Shown one piece after another: positions 53,085-62,094 of a stretch of 63,549 bases of DNA. The stretch is taken from NCBI GenBank assembly GCA_023421075.1, contig JAEZUM010000042.1:1-63549 (forward strand), in the 5' to 3' direction. Below the pieces are notes generated by a model, which ran no database searches, was not told the DNA's origin, and saw nothing but the letters and a program-made list of their open reading frames with translations. Positions within the stretch are counted from its first letter, which is position 1; each line of letters begins with the position of its first letter. Source of the DNA: Bacillota bacterium. Its GTDB lineage: Bacteria > Bacillota > Clostridia > Lachnospirales > Lachnospiraceae. A program made the position numbers and the translations under genes.

Positions 53085-53156
53085 ATGTCCTTGCTTTGGG
53101 AAGTCGAACAAGTAACCTTTCGTGAATACCATGACTTTTGCAGTGGCACACTTTAG
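53085..53156 (+). CDS. Second short ORF of leader
   Basis: ATG at 53085 after CAGGAGG encodes 23 residues (MSLLWEVEQVTFREYHDF and CSGTL). Its last codons overlap a small hairpin CACAC/GTGTG (53147-53162) followed by TTATTTTT. This is the layout of attenuators in which ribosome position decides whether the hairpin forms. Confidence 0.45.
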   Translation: MSLLWEVEQVTFREYHDFCSGTL

Positions 53157-53189
53157 GGTGTGTTATTTTTATGTACAAAAATACCTCAC

Positions 53190-53234
53190 TAGCCAAAAGC
53201 AGCACGATGAAAAGGGCTGCTTTTGGCTATTTTT
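53190..53234 (+). terminator. Strong intrinsic terminator in leader
   Basis: TAGCCAAAAGCAGC pairs perfectly with GCTGCTTTTGGCTA and is followed by a T-run. It separates the leader from the RsgA gene, so expression downstream needs readthrough or a second promoter; a perfect TTGACA stands at 53249 but without a good -10 box. Confidence 0.9.
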
Positions 53235-53324
53235 CTGCCCTTATAAAGTTGACAAAACCACGAATAAGCGGTGATTAGAACAGAAGCTAATCAATCGTAT
53301 TGATAAAGGAAGGGAGAGATTAAT

Positions 53325-53441
53325 ATGAGTATTGATTTATATGTGGTAAACAGTTTGATAACAGATAAGAAAAATAAGAGAAAATTAATTAAGCAAATTA
53401 TGGAGGAATATGATGATCGATATAACAAATTACGGTTATAA
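53325..53441 (+). CDS. 38-residue ORF overlapping rsgA start
   Basis: ATG at 53325 after AAGGAAGGGAG encodes 38 residues, Lys-rich in the middle (TDKKNKRKLIKQI). It overlaps the RsgA gene by about 29 bases in another frame and contains that gene's ribosome site, so translation of the two may be coupled. No family recognised. Confidence 0.45.
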   Translation: MSIDLYVVNSLITDKKNKRKLIKQIMEEYDDRYNKLRL

Positions 53442-54492
53442 CAAAGGTTATGAACCGGAAGAAATATTAGAAGGCTGTATCCCGGCCAGAGTGACAGAAG
53501 TTCACAGGGAATTATTTAAGGTAATATCAGCCTATGGTGAGTGCAATGCAAGAATGAAGGGTTCCTTCTATAATAAAGTAGATGCGGCAGAGGATTTTCC
53601 TGCAGTAGGCGATTTTGTACTATTACGCTATAACGAAATCGGTGACTCGCAGATAGTACGTGTGTGCCCACGTAGGTCAAAGTTCTCAAGACCGGATTAT
53701 TCCGGACACGCGGCAGGTTATGTGAAGACAATTCTGGAACAGGTGGTAGCAGCGAATTTTGATTATGTGTTTATATTGGCATCTCTAAATTATGATTTCA
53801 ACATAAATCGTATCTTGAGATATATTACAGTCGCCTGGGAAAGCGGCGGAACGCCGATCGTGTTACTCACCAAAGCGGATTTGGTTGAGGATTATTCCTT
53901 GCAATTGGAGCAGGTCAGACAACAGGCAATCGGTGTACCAGTATTTGCGGTCAGTGCGGTCACAAGAGAAGGCATAGAACAACTGCAGGAGTATATGGAG
54001 CCGAAGAAGACAATTGTATTCCTGGGATCCTCCGGCGTCGGGAAATCAACCATGGTCAATGCTTTGGCCGGTGAAGATATTATGAATGTCAGTGAGATCC
54101 GCGTGGAGGATAGCAAAGGCAGACATACGACGACGCATCGTCAGCTGATTATGTTGCAAAGCGGGGTCATGATTATTGATACACCCGGGATGAGGGAACT
54201 GGGAATGTGGGATGTTGAGGACGGTTTGGGAGAGACCTTTTCTGATATCGAAGAGCTATTTACCGAATGCCGCTTCTCGGATTGCACCCATCGAAATGAA
54301 CCCGGCTGTGCGATTCAGACCGCTATTTCAATTGGAACCCTGGAACGTGCCAGATGGAAAAATTATCAGCAGTTGAAGGGTGAGGTCAGATTCACAGAGG
54401 ATAAATCGGCTTACTTGCGAGAGAAAAGGGAGTTCTTTAAGAAGATTGAGCGATCAAACAGAGCAAGACAGAAAGTAGGAGGGAAACGATGA
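53413..54492 (+). CDS. rsgA: RsgA-type ribosome-associated GTPase
   Basis: Circularly permuted GTPase of the RsgA/YjeQ family, 359 aa. OB-fold (about 25-100), then G4 (TKAD, 153-156), G1 P-loop (GSSGVGKS, 205-212) and G3 (DTPGMREL), and a zinc knuckle (CRFSDCTHRNEPGC). RsgA acts late in 30S subunit assembly. This is the longer form, and it sits with an acetyltransferase instead of the cell-wall/PASTA kinase genes that surround the housekeeping Firmicutes gene, so it is probably a second, accessory copy. ATG 53413 gives better spacing to GGAGG than 53410. Confidence 0.9.
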   Translation: MIDITNYGYNKGYEPEEILEGCIPARVTEVHRELFKVISAYGECNARMKGSFYNKVDAAEDFPAVGDFVLLRYNEIGDSQIVRVCPRRSKFSRPDYSGHAAGYVKTILEQVVAANFDYVFILASLNYDFNINRILRYITVAWESGGTPIVLLTKADLVEDYSLQLEQVRQQAIGVPVFAVSAVTREGIEQLQEYMEPKKTIVFLGSSGVGKSTMVNALAGEDIMNVSEIRVEDSKGRHTTTHRQLIMLQSGVMIIDTPGMRELGMWDVEDGLGETFSDIEELFTECRFSDCTHRNEPGCAIQTAISIGTLERARWKNYQQLKGEVRFTEDKSAYLREKREFFKKIERSNRARQKVGGKR

Positions 54493-55484
54493 TCACGATT
54501 GTTGATTTTAGTCAGGAGCATATACCGATGGCCATGATGATAGCAAAAGACAATTATTTAAAGGAACAAAAAGTAGTTACAATACTTCCGGAGGTCGGGA
54601 CATTACCTGATCTGGGGCACTTTGTAGAAAATGACCTTGGAGTTGCGGCTATAGAACAGGATCAGGTCGTTGGATTCCTTTGTTCCTATCGACCGAGAGA
54701 GGATGCGTTTGGTACTACGAATGTAAGAGGAGGCTATGTCCCACTGTATGCGCATGGGGTTGCAATCCATATTGAGGATCAGATGCGCGAACGCATTTAT
54801 TCCAGGATGTATCAGGCCGCTGCCAAGAAGTGGGTGAGGGATGGAATCAGAAGCCATGCCATAACATTATACACACATGATCAGGCCGGGATGAAGAGTT
54901 TTTTCTATAACAGCTTTGGTCTTCGTTGTCTTGATTTGATACGTTCTCTGGATACAATACCCTCTCAGAAGGAGGTAATGTTAACGGCGCAGAAACAGGT
55001 GGATTATGTTGAACTGTTCAGAGATGAATGGGGTCTGCTGCTGGATCAACACAATGCATTAATACGTCATCTTGGTAATAGTCCCTGTTTTATGCGCTTT
55101 GAAGCTCTTGATGAAGAAGGGCTATATAAACAGACAGCAGAAGATGTTCGATACTTCGCCGCTAAGGTTAACGGGAAATCAGTCGCTTATATTAAGTTAT
55201 CCGAGCATGGGGAAAACTTTGCAACTGAGGTTGATGATATGATGAATATTTGCGGGGCTTACTGCGAACCGGAATATAGAGGTATCGGTATCTATCATAA
55301 TCTGCTCATTCATGTTATGAAGGTCTTAAAAAGAGAGGGCTACCGATTGCTTGGCGTGGATTGTGAAAGCTTTAATCCGACAGCGCGTGGCTTTTGGACG
55401 AAACACTTTGAGGAATATACAGGGAGTGTTGTACGTCGAATCGATGAGAAGGCAGTGGATATAACTCAAAGGGGATCCGATTAA
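54489..55484 (+). CDS. Two-domain GNAT N-acetyltransferase
   Basis: GNAT-type acetyltransferase of 331 aa. The C-terminal half has the acetyl-CoA loop (CEPEYRGIGIYHNLL) and the typical Asn-x-x-A end (NPTARGFW); the N-terminal half looks like a second, degenerate GNAT fold. Its start overlaps the RsgA stop (ATGA), indicating translational coupling. Substrate unknown; given the partner, a ribosomal protein, tRNA or an antibiotic are candidates, but this is inference. Confidence 0.85.
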   Translation: MITIVDFSQEHIPMAMMIAKDNYLKEQKVVTILPEVGTLPDLGHFVENDLGVAAIEQDQVVGFLCSYRPREDAFGTTNVRGGYVPLYAHGVAIHIEDQMRERIYSRMYQAAAKKWVRDGIRSHAITLYTHDQAGMKSFFYNSFGLRCLDLIRSLDTIPSQKEVMLTAQKQVDYVELFRDEWGLLLDQHNALIRHLGNSPCFMRFEALDEEGLYKQTAEDVRYFAAKVNGKSVAYIKLSEHGENFATEVDDMMNICGAYCEPEYRGIGIYHNLLIHVMKVLKREGYRLLGVDCESFNPTARGFWTKHFEEYTGSVVRRIDEKAVDITQRGSD

Positions 55485-55518
55485 TAGCTGATATGTAAGA
55501 TGAATAGTTGATTTTATG

Positions 55519-55547
55519 GACTGTATTTTTCGAAATACAGTCTATTT
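55519..55547 (+). terminator. Intrinsic terminator
   Basis: GACTGTATTT pairs with AAATACAGTC around a TTCG-like loop and is followed by TATTTTTG. Ends the RsgA-GNAT operon. Confidence 0.92.
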
Positions 55548-55549
55548 TT

Positions 55550-55969
55550 GTGCAATCGAAAGTTTCAGAGTACCCATTTCAACCACGATATTCATAGATG
55601 CTGACGAGGTTCCTACTATAATAAAGATAGAAAGAAGGCAATATGGAAGATGATTCTTATGAATTTAGGGAACCGTTCTTTCTGCTTCTACGTCTAATGA
55701 TTGTAAACGATAAATGAGAGGAGGTTAAAGACGGGTGGTTCCCTTTCGGTACCAAAAGTGAATACCCACTAAAAAATGAAAATCATAATTTAATCTTTTT
55801 ACAAAAGAAAAAAACCATTCTTTGGAGTGAAGAAATAGAGAAATGAATGTTGAATTTTTATGCTACAATTGCTTTGCAGTGGGATACGAATAAACAATAA
55901 TGTAGAAAATAATGATAGTTGGGATATAAATAGGATGACAACTTAAATTAGAATAACGGAGGAATTATT
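55550..55969. other. 420-base gap with weak signals
   Basis: No clear gene. A 24-residue ORF (55643-55717, MEDDSYEFREPFFLLLRLMI plus four residues) has only a weak GAAGG site. AGGGAACC near 55668 is complementary to GGTTCCCT near 55737. A well-formed GAGGAGG site at about 55720 has no ORF of useful length behind it. The last 20 bases hold the ribosome site of the next gene (CGGAGGAATT). Confidence 0.4.
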
Positions 55970-56668
55970 ATGATAAAGAAGAATTTATTAAAAACTGTAA
56001 TGTTAGGATTGTGTATGGCTACACTTACTACCGGTTCCGCTTATGCGACGCTTGCGGAGGGTACCCCTACTGCAACTGAAGAGGTATCGGAACAAACAAA
56101 GGCCTTGTATGCGAAACAAGCTGAGATCGATAAGCTTCTTTTCGAAGCAAACGCGAAGGCGATTGAAGAACTTGGCTTTATGGTAAACTATACAGGAGTT
56201 GTCGAGGATTTTGTTGAAATCGGTATATCTCCCTTTAGTGATGAGAATGCGAATTATATCTATGAACTCGTAGGAAAGGATGCTGTGAAGGTAATTGAAT
56301 TCGATCAATCTATCATTTACGCAAGTGGAGCAGCACCGGATACAGCTACCGATGATGTCTCTACTGATGCGGAAGTGATCGAAGATAAGGGAGATACAGC
56401 CGAGGATGCAGTTGTTACAGACGATGCCGGTGTTGATGATAAAGAGGTTCAGATCCAAATCGAAAGTACAACTGAAGATGATGCAAACGGTGAAGAAAAG
56501 GTTTATAAGACGACCTCAGCCGAAGAAGATATCCGTACGATTTCCGCTTCGGAAGAAACAGAAAAGGATGATGTATCTGCCCCTATGGTTGCATTGGCGA
56601 TTGTGGGAGGAGTAGCATTGGTAGGAGGAGCAGTGCTCTTGTCCAATAAGAAAAAAGTTTCTAAGTAA
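55970..56668 (+). CDS. Membrane-anchored acidic surface protein
   Basis: Protein of 232 aa with an N-terminal signal peptide (cleavage probably after AYA, about residue 27), a helical part (about 35-115), a very acidic Asp/Glu/Thr/Ala-rich stretch (about 120-205) and a C-terminal membrane helix with basic end (ALAIVGGVALVGGAVLL, NKKKVSK). It would be anchored outside the cell. No LPxTG motif and no family recognised. Confidence 0.75.
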   Translation: MIKKNLLKTVMLGLCMATLTTGSAYATLAEGTPTATEEVSEQTKALYAKQAEIDKLLFEANAKAIEELGFMVNYTGVVEDFVEIGISPFSDENANYIYELVGKDAVKVIEFDQSIIYASGAAPDTATDDVSTDAEVIEDKGDTAEDAVVTDDAGVDDKEVQIQIESTTEDDANGEEKVYKTTSAEEDIRTISASEETEKDDVSAPMVALAIVGGVALVGGAVLLSNKKKVSK

Positions 56669-56734
56669 AAAAAGCAATTAGATAACATGGCATATTTTGC
56701 GTCAATGAGTTGATAGTTAATGCCGTACGGGCAG

Positions 56735-56781
56735 AAGAAGAGAACAACATGTGTAGGAGGAATTCATGTTGTTCTCTTCTT
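56735..56781 (+). terminator. Perfect 17-bp hairpin
   Basis: AAGAAGAGAACAACATG pairs perfectly with CATGTTGTTCTCTTCTT around a 13-base loop; only a short T-rich tail follows. Confidence 0.75.
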
Positions 56782-56905
56782 TATATAATGCTCCTATTAC
56801 TGATAGGAAGAATGAAAGGGTTTATGGAGAAGAGAAGTTTAAAATGGTAAAAAACGGGTAAATTATAGATATGTGATATGTTTCATTCGGAAAGAGGGAT
56901 TTGGG

Positions 56906-57772
56906 ATGGTTGTAAAGGAATATGGCAACGCTGATTTATTCCTTAAGGAATACGAAGCAATATTGTTAGAAAGAGAAGCAGCGGCACAGTTGCTGCTGTA
57001 TTTTGCCCATCAATGTCTATCCGGCCATGATTCCGGGAAAGAATTATTTGGTGTAGTGACGGAAGAGGATCACGTGATCCTGCTTTTTGGAATAATCCGT
57101 GGCGTTGATCTGATTATCTACACTGCTGACAAGGAAAGGGAAGAGGAGGCAGCTGTCACGGTGGCTGATTATCTGGGAAACAGTCATGTTATCATTGGAG
57201 GGTTGAACGCCAGACAGACCCTGTGCCAAAGCTTTCTTGATCGATATAAGATATATTTGAAGGGAACCTTTATCCAGAAGCTCGGAACAGATATAATGGA
57301 ACTTCGACAGGTTAATGAAATAAAGACGGCTGCAGGAAATCAAAGATTAGCACATCAGGAGGATTCAAAGCTGATTGCTGATTGGATGATACAGTTTCAG
57401 ATTGAAGCACTTATGGATGAAGCAGATTATGAGGCGGCTCTTAATCGAGCGGTTCAGTTAATTGAACGAAAGGAAGTATATCTGTATGAAGATGAAGAAC
57501 ATCAAGTGGTCTCCATGGCAGCGGCAACCCGAAGATTGATTCATGGAATGGGAATTACTTATGTCTTCACGCCGGAAGAACACCGAGGGAAAGGCTATGC
57601 TGCGGCAAATATCTATTTCCTAAGTAAAGCTTTGTTGAATCAGGGCTTTGATTTTTGTACCCTTTATGTAGATAAGAAGAATCCCCTCTCCAACCGTGCA
57701 TATGAAAAGGTAGGCTATACCGTAATCGAAGATAATTATGAATATAAAATCATTCCGATGAAGACATCCTGA
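56906..57772 (+). CDS. GNAT-family N-acetyltransferase
   Basis: Acetyltransferase of 288 aa with the GNAT domain in the C-terminal half: acetyl-CoA loop TPEEHRGKGYAAANIYFL and NPLSNRAYEKVGY. The N-terminal 140 residues resemble a degenerate second GNAT domain. ATG 56906 is preferred; a GTG at 56873 is possible. Substrate unknown. Confidence 0.85.
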   Translation: MVVKEYGNADLFLKEYEAILLEREAAAQLLLYFAHQCLSGHDSGKELFGVVTEEDHVILLFGIIRGVDLIIYTADKEREEEAAVTVADYLGNSHVIIGGLNARQTLCQSFLDRYKIYLKGTFIQKLGTDIMELRQVNEIKTAAGNQRLAHQEDSKLIADWMIQFQIEALMDEADYEAALNRAVQLIERKEVYLYEDEEHQVVSMAAATRRLIHGMGITYVFTPEEHRGKGYAAANIYFLSKALLNQGFDFCTLYVDKKNPLSNRAYEKVGYTVIEDNYEYKIIPMKTS

Positions 57773-58018
57773 TTAAAGTCGGAAGTTTTTGAGCCGCTTA
57801 CTTCCTTTCTTTCGCTTTTCACACTTATCGTGGTTTAGCGAAGGGGATGGAATTTGGCGGCTTTTCTTCTGTCCATGTTTCTTTCGGTTGCATTTGCATG
57901 AACTGACGAGTAAAATAGAATTATGAGTGAGACATGAAGCTTGAGCTCTATAGGTAGGAAATGGTAGTCGAATAAAATAAATGATACATAATATAGGAAG
58001 ATGGAAGGGGAAAGATCC

Positions 58019-59005
58019 ATGAGAACAGTTAAATGGGGTATTATCGGCGCTGGACAAATTGCGATAAAATTTGCAACGGCATTAAATTCTTTAGATCATA
58101 CAGAACTGACCGCGATTGCATCCAGAGATATCATGAAAGCAAAGGAGTTTGCAGCTCGTTTTCAGGTGAAAAAAGCATACGGTAGTTATGAGGAGATGAT
58201 CCGTGATCCGGAGATTGATGTTATTTATATCGGTACACCACATACAGAACATAAGGCGCATGCAAAGCTCTGCATTGAAGCTGGAAAAGCAGTGCTGTGT
58301 GAAAAACCTTTCACCTTAAATTACAACGAAGCAAAGGAATTGGTTGAGCTGTCAAAGAATAAGAACGTGTTCTTGATGGAAGCAATGTGGACAAAATTCC
58401 TTCCTGTCACAAGGATAGTAAAACAGTGGATCAATAATAAGATTATTGGTGAAATAAAGTATATGAATGTATCCTTTGGCTTCCGTACAGAATTTGATCC
58501 TAACAGTCGTCTGTATGATCCGAAGCTGGGAGGCGGAGCACTCTTGGATGTTGGTGTGTATCCGATATCCTATGTAATCTACCTAATGGATCGCTTGCCT
58601 GACAAGATCAGTAGTAACGCGATCATTGGAAAGAGTATGGTAGATGAGCTTAATGTAATCACTTTACAGTATAATGATGGAATGCTGGCCAGTATCAGTT
58701 CCGCAGTCTGCGCTTCTACAGGCAATGAAGCTGTTATCGTTGGGGAGAATGGACGAATCGTTATCCCGAATTTCTGGACTGCTGAAAGTGCGGAGGTCTA
58801 TGATGCCAATGGCAAGCTAATCGATTCCTTCTTCCATCCTTTTACCTCCAATGGTTATGTATATGAAGCAGAGGAAGTAAACCGTTGTATACTGGAAGGA
58901 AAGCAACAGAGTGATATTATTCCACTCTGTGATACGCTTGACATCATGAAAATACTTGATGAAATTAGAGCTGATTGGGGTTTGGTATATCCGTCAGAGT
59001 GTTAA
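58019..59005 (+). CDS. Gfo/Idh/MocA-family oxidoreductase
   Basis: NAD(P)-dependent sugar or polyol dehydrogenase-like enzyme, 328 aa. Rossmann start WGIIGAGQIA, the conserved EKPF motif, and a GGGALLDVGVYPI segment of the C-terminal domain. ATG 58019 follows GGAAGGGGAAAG; an in-frame ATG at 58001 lies before that site. Substrate not inferable. The 230-base gap before it shows nothing recognisable. Confidence 0.9.
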   Translation: MRTVKWGIIGAGQIAIKFATALNSLDHTELTAIASRDIMKAKEFAARFQVKKAYGSYEEMIRDPEIDVIYIGTPHTEHKAHAKLCIEAGKAVLCEKPFTLNYNEAKELVELSKNKNVFLMEAMWTKFLPVTRIVKQWINNKIIGEIKYMNVSFGFRTEFDPNSRLYDPKLGGGALLDVGVYPISYVIYLMDRLPDKISSNAIIGKSMVDELNVITLQYNDGMLASISSAVCASTGNEAVIVGENGRIVIPNFWTAESAEVYDANGKLIDSFFHPFTSNGYVYEAEEVNRCILEGKQQSDIIPLCDTLDIMKILDEIRADWGLVYPSEC

Positions 59006-59029
59006 TAATCAAGGAGGCAATGCAAAAAG

Positions 59030-59605
59030 ATGAAAGAGAATGAATATAAAGTAGCCGGATATGTCTTCACGGATGCCCATAATTACAAGGAGGCAAAACG
59101 AGAAGAGGAGACGGTGGAATATATTAAGGCAAATACCGATTTGAATGACCTGAACAAGGTTTTAAAATTATATCATAAATTAGTGGAAAGAAAGACGCTT
59201 AAGACAGTAGTCGGATATTCTTTTCTATACGAATTACGCAACAAAATCCTGAGTGCCGGGATAGTTACAAAAGAGAATCTGCCGGATATTCGAATAGAGA
59301 GGTCAGAGAAGGAACCGAGAATCTTTGATAATGTATTGGAAAAGGAGCAGGATCAGAGACATCTTGCTTTGATCGAGGATTATCGGGTGAAACTTCGAAA
59401 TACCAGAATTATTAGTGTCTTTCTTGCGGTAATTATTGTGATCATGATGCTAATGGCTGTGTTCAGTGATCGTAGTATGTATACATTATATGAAAATCAG
59501 TTCATCGATAAATATGAAAGCTGGCAGAAAGACTTGGAGGTCAGAGAGAAGCTGGTGGAGGAGAGAGAGAATGCTCTTGATATAAATGGAACATCAGGGC
59601 AATAA
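59030..59605 (+). CDS. Single-pass membrane protein, unknown
   Basis: Protein of 191 aa: a charged, helical cytosolic part (1-122), one membrane helix (about 126-146, VFLAVIIVIMMLMAVF), then a short outer part with a charged coiled-coil-like segment (WQKDLEVREKLVEERENAL). RBS AAGGAGGC. Lies 24 bases behind the oxidoreductase gene and just ahead of a two-component system, but no motif links it to either. Confidence 0.75.
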   Translation: MKENEYKVAGYVFTDAHNYKEAKREEETVEYIKANTDLNDLNKVLKLYHKLVERKTLKTVVGYSFLYELRNKILSAGIVTKENLPDIRIERSEKEPRIFDNVLEKEQDQRHLALIEDYRVKLRNTRIISVFLAVIIVIMMLMAVFSDRSMYTLYENQFIDKYESWQKDLEVREKLVEERENALDINGTSGQ

Positions 59606-59667
59606 TTTCACAATTTCGTCATAGTTCTATGTTAATATATAGAAAAATATTAAATCGGAGGTGCCAA

Positions 59668-60345
59668 ATGGAAAAGCTCAAAATCTTAGTCGTTGATGAT
59701 GAAAGTAGAATGAGAAAGCTTGTGAAAGACTTTTTGGTGCGTAAGAACTATGATGTCATAGAAGCGGAGAACGGAGAACAGGCAATTGATCTGTTTTTTG
59801 CCAAGAAGGATATTTCTCTTATTATTTTAGATGTAATGATGCCCAAGGTGGATGGTTGGCAGGTGTGTCGAGAGATCAGACAGTATTCTCAGGTTCCGAT
59901 CATTATGTTGACGGCGAAAAGTGATGAAAAGGATGAATTGCTAGGATTTGATCTGGGTGTTGATGAATATATCTCAAAGCCCTTTAGCCCGAAGATACTT
60001 GTCGCCCGTGTGGAAGCGGTTCTCAGAAGAACAATAGCAACAGATGAGGAGAGTATTGAGGTTGGAGGAATAGTGCTTGATAAATCAGCTCATCAAGTGA
60101 AGATTGACGGTCAGGAAATTGATTTAAGCTTTAAGGAATTCGAACTTTTGACTTACTTTGTAACGAATCAGGGAGTAGCCCTTTCCCGAGAGAAGATACT
60201 GAATAACGTATGGAATTATGATTATTTTGGAGACGCCAGAACCATCGATACCCATGTTAAGAAATTAAGAAGTAAAATGGGTCCGAAGGGGGATTATATT
60301 AAGACAATTTGGGGTCTGGGTTATAAATTCGAGGTGGATGCATGA
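59668..60345 (+). CDS. OmpR-family response regulator
   Basis: Response regulator of 225 aa: receiver domain with Asp55 (IILDVMMPKVDG) and conserved Lys (YISKPF), followed by a winged-helix DNA-binding domain (about 125-225). ATG 59668 follows CGGAGG; the longer reading from 59629 is unlikely. Overlaps its kinase gene by four bases. Confidence 0.95.
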   Translation: MEKLKILVVDDESRMRKLVKDFLVRKNYDVIEAENGEQAIDLFFAKKDISLIILDVMMPKVDGWQVCREIRQYSQVPIIMLTAKSDEKDELLGFDLGVDEYISKPFSPKILVARVEAVLRRTIATDEESIEVGGIVLDKSAHQVKIDGQEIDLSFKEFELLTYFVTNQGVALSREKILNNVWNYDYFGDARTIDTHVKKLRSKMGPKGDYIKTIWGLGYKFEVDA

Positions 60346-61907
60346 AGCATTCCATCCGTTTTAAAATAACACTTACCCTTACTATTATGGTGGTGTTAAC
60401 GATTTTTGTTACCTGGTTTATCAACCGTACCTTTTTGTCGAATTATTATATTTATACAAAGATAAAGAATTTGGATACGGCTTATCAGGAGATTAAATCA
60501 ATCTATGATAAAAATACAGATGATGAGAATTTATCAGAATCAGATACTGTTAATATGGAACAGCTTGCATCCAAATATTCTGTGGACATCTATGTGATTA
60601 ATTCTCTTCGTGGATTTATTTATCCCACAAGTATAGGGGAACGAGAATATATTCAGATGCTGGCGATGCAGGCGGAGTACCTAGCCAGGTATCTCAACCC
60701 CGATATCACGAACAGAAGGGTCATAAAGCAGACTGACAATTATCGGATTATTCGTCTCTATGATATCCAGAAGGAAGCCAATTATATTGATATGGTTGGG
60801 TTATATGGCATTTCCTTCCCGGAATTAACCGGACGAATGGAACCAAACTTCAATAATAACGGTAAGGAGAATGCTAAGGATTTCAGTATAATCTTACTTC
60901 GCTCCAATTTTGAGAGCATTGAAGAGGGAGTAGCAATAGCGAATGATTTTCTGGCTTATATCGGTGTGCTTGCAGTTGTAATTGGTTCGATCGCAATGCT
61001 GATCATCAGCAAGAGATTCACAAAGCCGATCTTGGAATTATCCGGCATTGCCAAGAGAATATCTGATCTTGACTTTGAAGTAAAATATAAGGTAGAAACG
61101 AAGGATGAGATCGGTGAATTGGGGAGGAGCATTAATAGCTTATCGGACAAACTGGAATCAACGATTACCGAGTTAAAGCAAGCAAATAACGAACTTTTAA
61201 CTGATATCCAGAAGAAGACAGAGATTGACGAGATGCGTAAGGAATTCTTGTCCAATGTTTCGCATGAACTAAAGACCCCGATTTCCTTAATTCAAGGATA
61301 TGCGGAAGGTCTTAAGGAGAATATCAATGAGGATCCGGAAAGTCGAGATTTTTACTGCGAAGTGATTATAGATGAAGCGGATAAGATGAATAAAATGGTT
61401 AAGAAGCTACTGAATCTGAACGAAATTGAATTTGGTAACAATCAGATTAATTTTGTTCGCTTTGATATCGTTACCTTGATTCGATCTGTTGTGAGTGCTT
61501 CTGAAATTCTGTTCCGTCAGAAGGAGGTCATTCTTCATTTTGATCAATCTGAGCCGTTATATGTCTGGGCTGATGAATATATGGTCGAGCAGGTGGTCAC
61601 GAATTATATAAATAATGCGTTGAACCATGTTAGTGGTCAGAAGATCATAGAAATTAAGCTTATACCAAGAGATGACAGGGTACGAGTTGCTGTTTTTAAT
61701 ACCGGAGATAATATTCCGGAGGAGGATCTGGATAAAATCTGGATCAAATTCTATAAGGTAGATAAAGCGCGTACCAGGGAATATGGTGGCAATGGTATCG
61801 GCCTATCGATTGTTAAAGCAATAATGAATTCCTTGAATCAGGATTTTGGTGTTATCAACCGTCCGGTCGGAGTGGAGTTCTGGTTTGAGCTTGATACAAA
61901 ATCTTAA
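60342..61907 (+). CDS. Sensor histidine kinase
   Basis: Classical membrane kinase of 521 aa: membrane segments about 10-32 and 203-225, extracellular sensor between them, HAMP (about 226-280), HisKA with His308 (NVSHELKTPIS) and HATPase (NYINNALNHV, GGNGIGLSIVKAIM). Partner of the upstream OmpR-type regulator. Signal unknown; the following lipoprotein could be a target or an accessory sensor. Confidence 0.95.
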   Translation: MKHSIRFKITLTLTIMVVLTIFVTWFINRTFLSNYYIYTKIKNLDTAYQEIKSIYDKNTDDENLSESDTVNMEQLASKYSVDIYVINSLRGFIYPTSIGEREYIQMLAMQAEYLARYLNPDITNRRVIKQTDNYRIIRLYDIQKEANYIDMVGLYGISFPELTGRMEPNFNNNGKENAKDFSIILLRSNFESIEEGVAIANDFLAYIGVLAVVIGSIAMLIISKRFTKPILELSGIAKRISDLDFEVKYKVETKDEIGELGRSINSLSDKLESTITELKQANNELLTDIQKKTEIDEMRKEFLSNVSHELKTPISLIQGYAEGLKENINEDPESRDFYCEVIIDEADKMNKMVKKLLNLNEIEFGNNQINFVRFDIVTLIRSVVSASEILFRQKEVILHFDQSEPLYVWADEYMVEQVVTNYINNALNHVSGQKIIEIKLIPRDDRVRVAVFNTGDNIPEEDLDKIWIKFYKVDKARTREYGGNGIGLSIVKAIMNSLNQDFGVINRPVGVEFWFELDTKS

Positions 61908-61962
61908 TCACAGTGATATACAGCTCCCTTCCTTGCAATGCAAGTAGGGAGCTGTTGTGATT
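61906..61962 (+). terminator. Hairpin after kinase gene
   Basis: CAGCTCCCT pairs with AGGGAGCTG and outer AATCACA with TGTGATT; no T-run, so termination may be partial and read into the lipoprotein gene. Confidence 0.6.
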
Positions 61963-62094
61963 CGGACAATGAAGCCGGCTGATATGGACGAAATGAATTT
62001 TTGTTGCTGATTTTCGCAAATAGTGATAATATGTATTCTGTAACACCCTGTAGAAGAAGCGCTATAAAGTTACATATGACTGGGGGAATAACCA

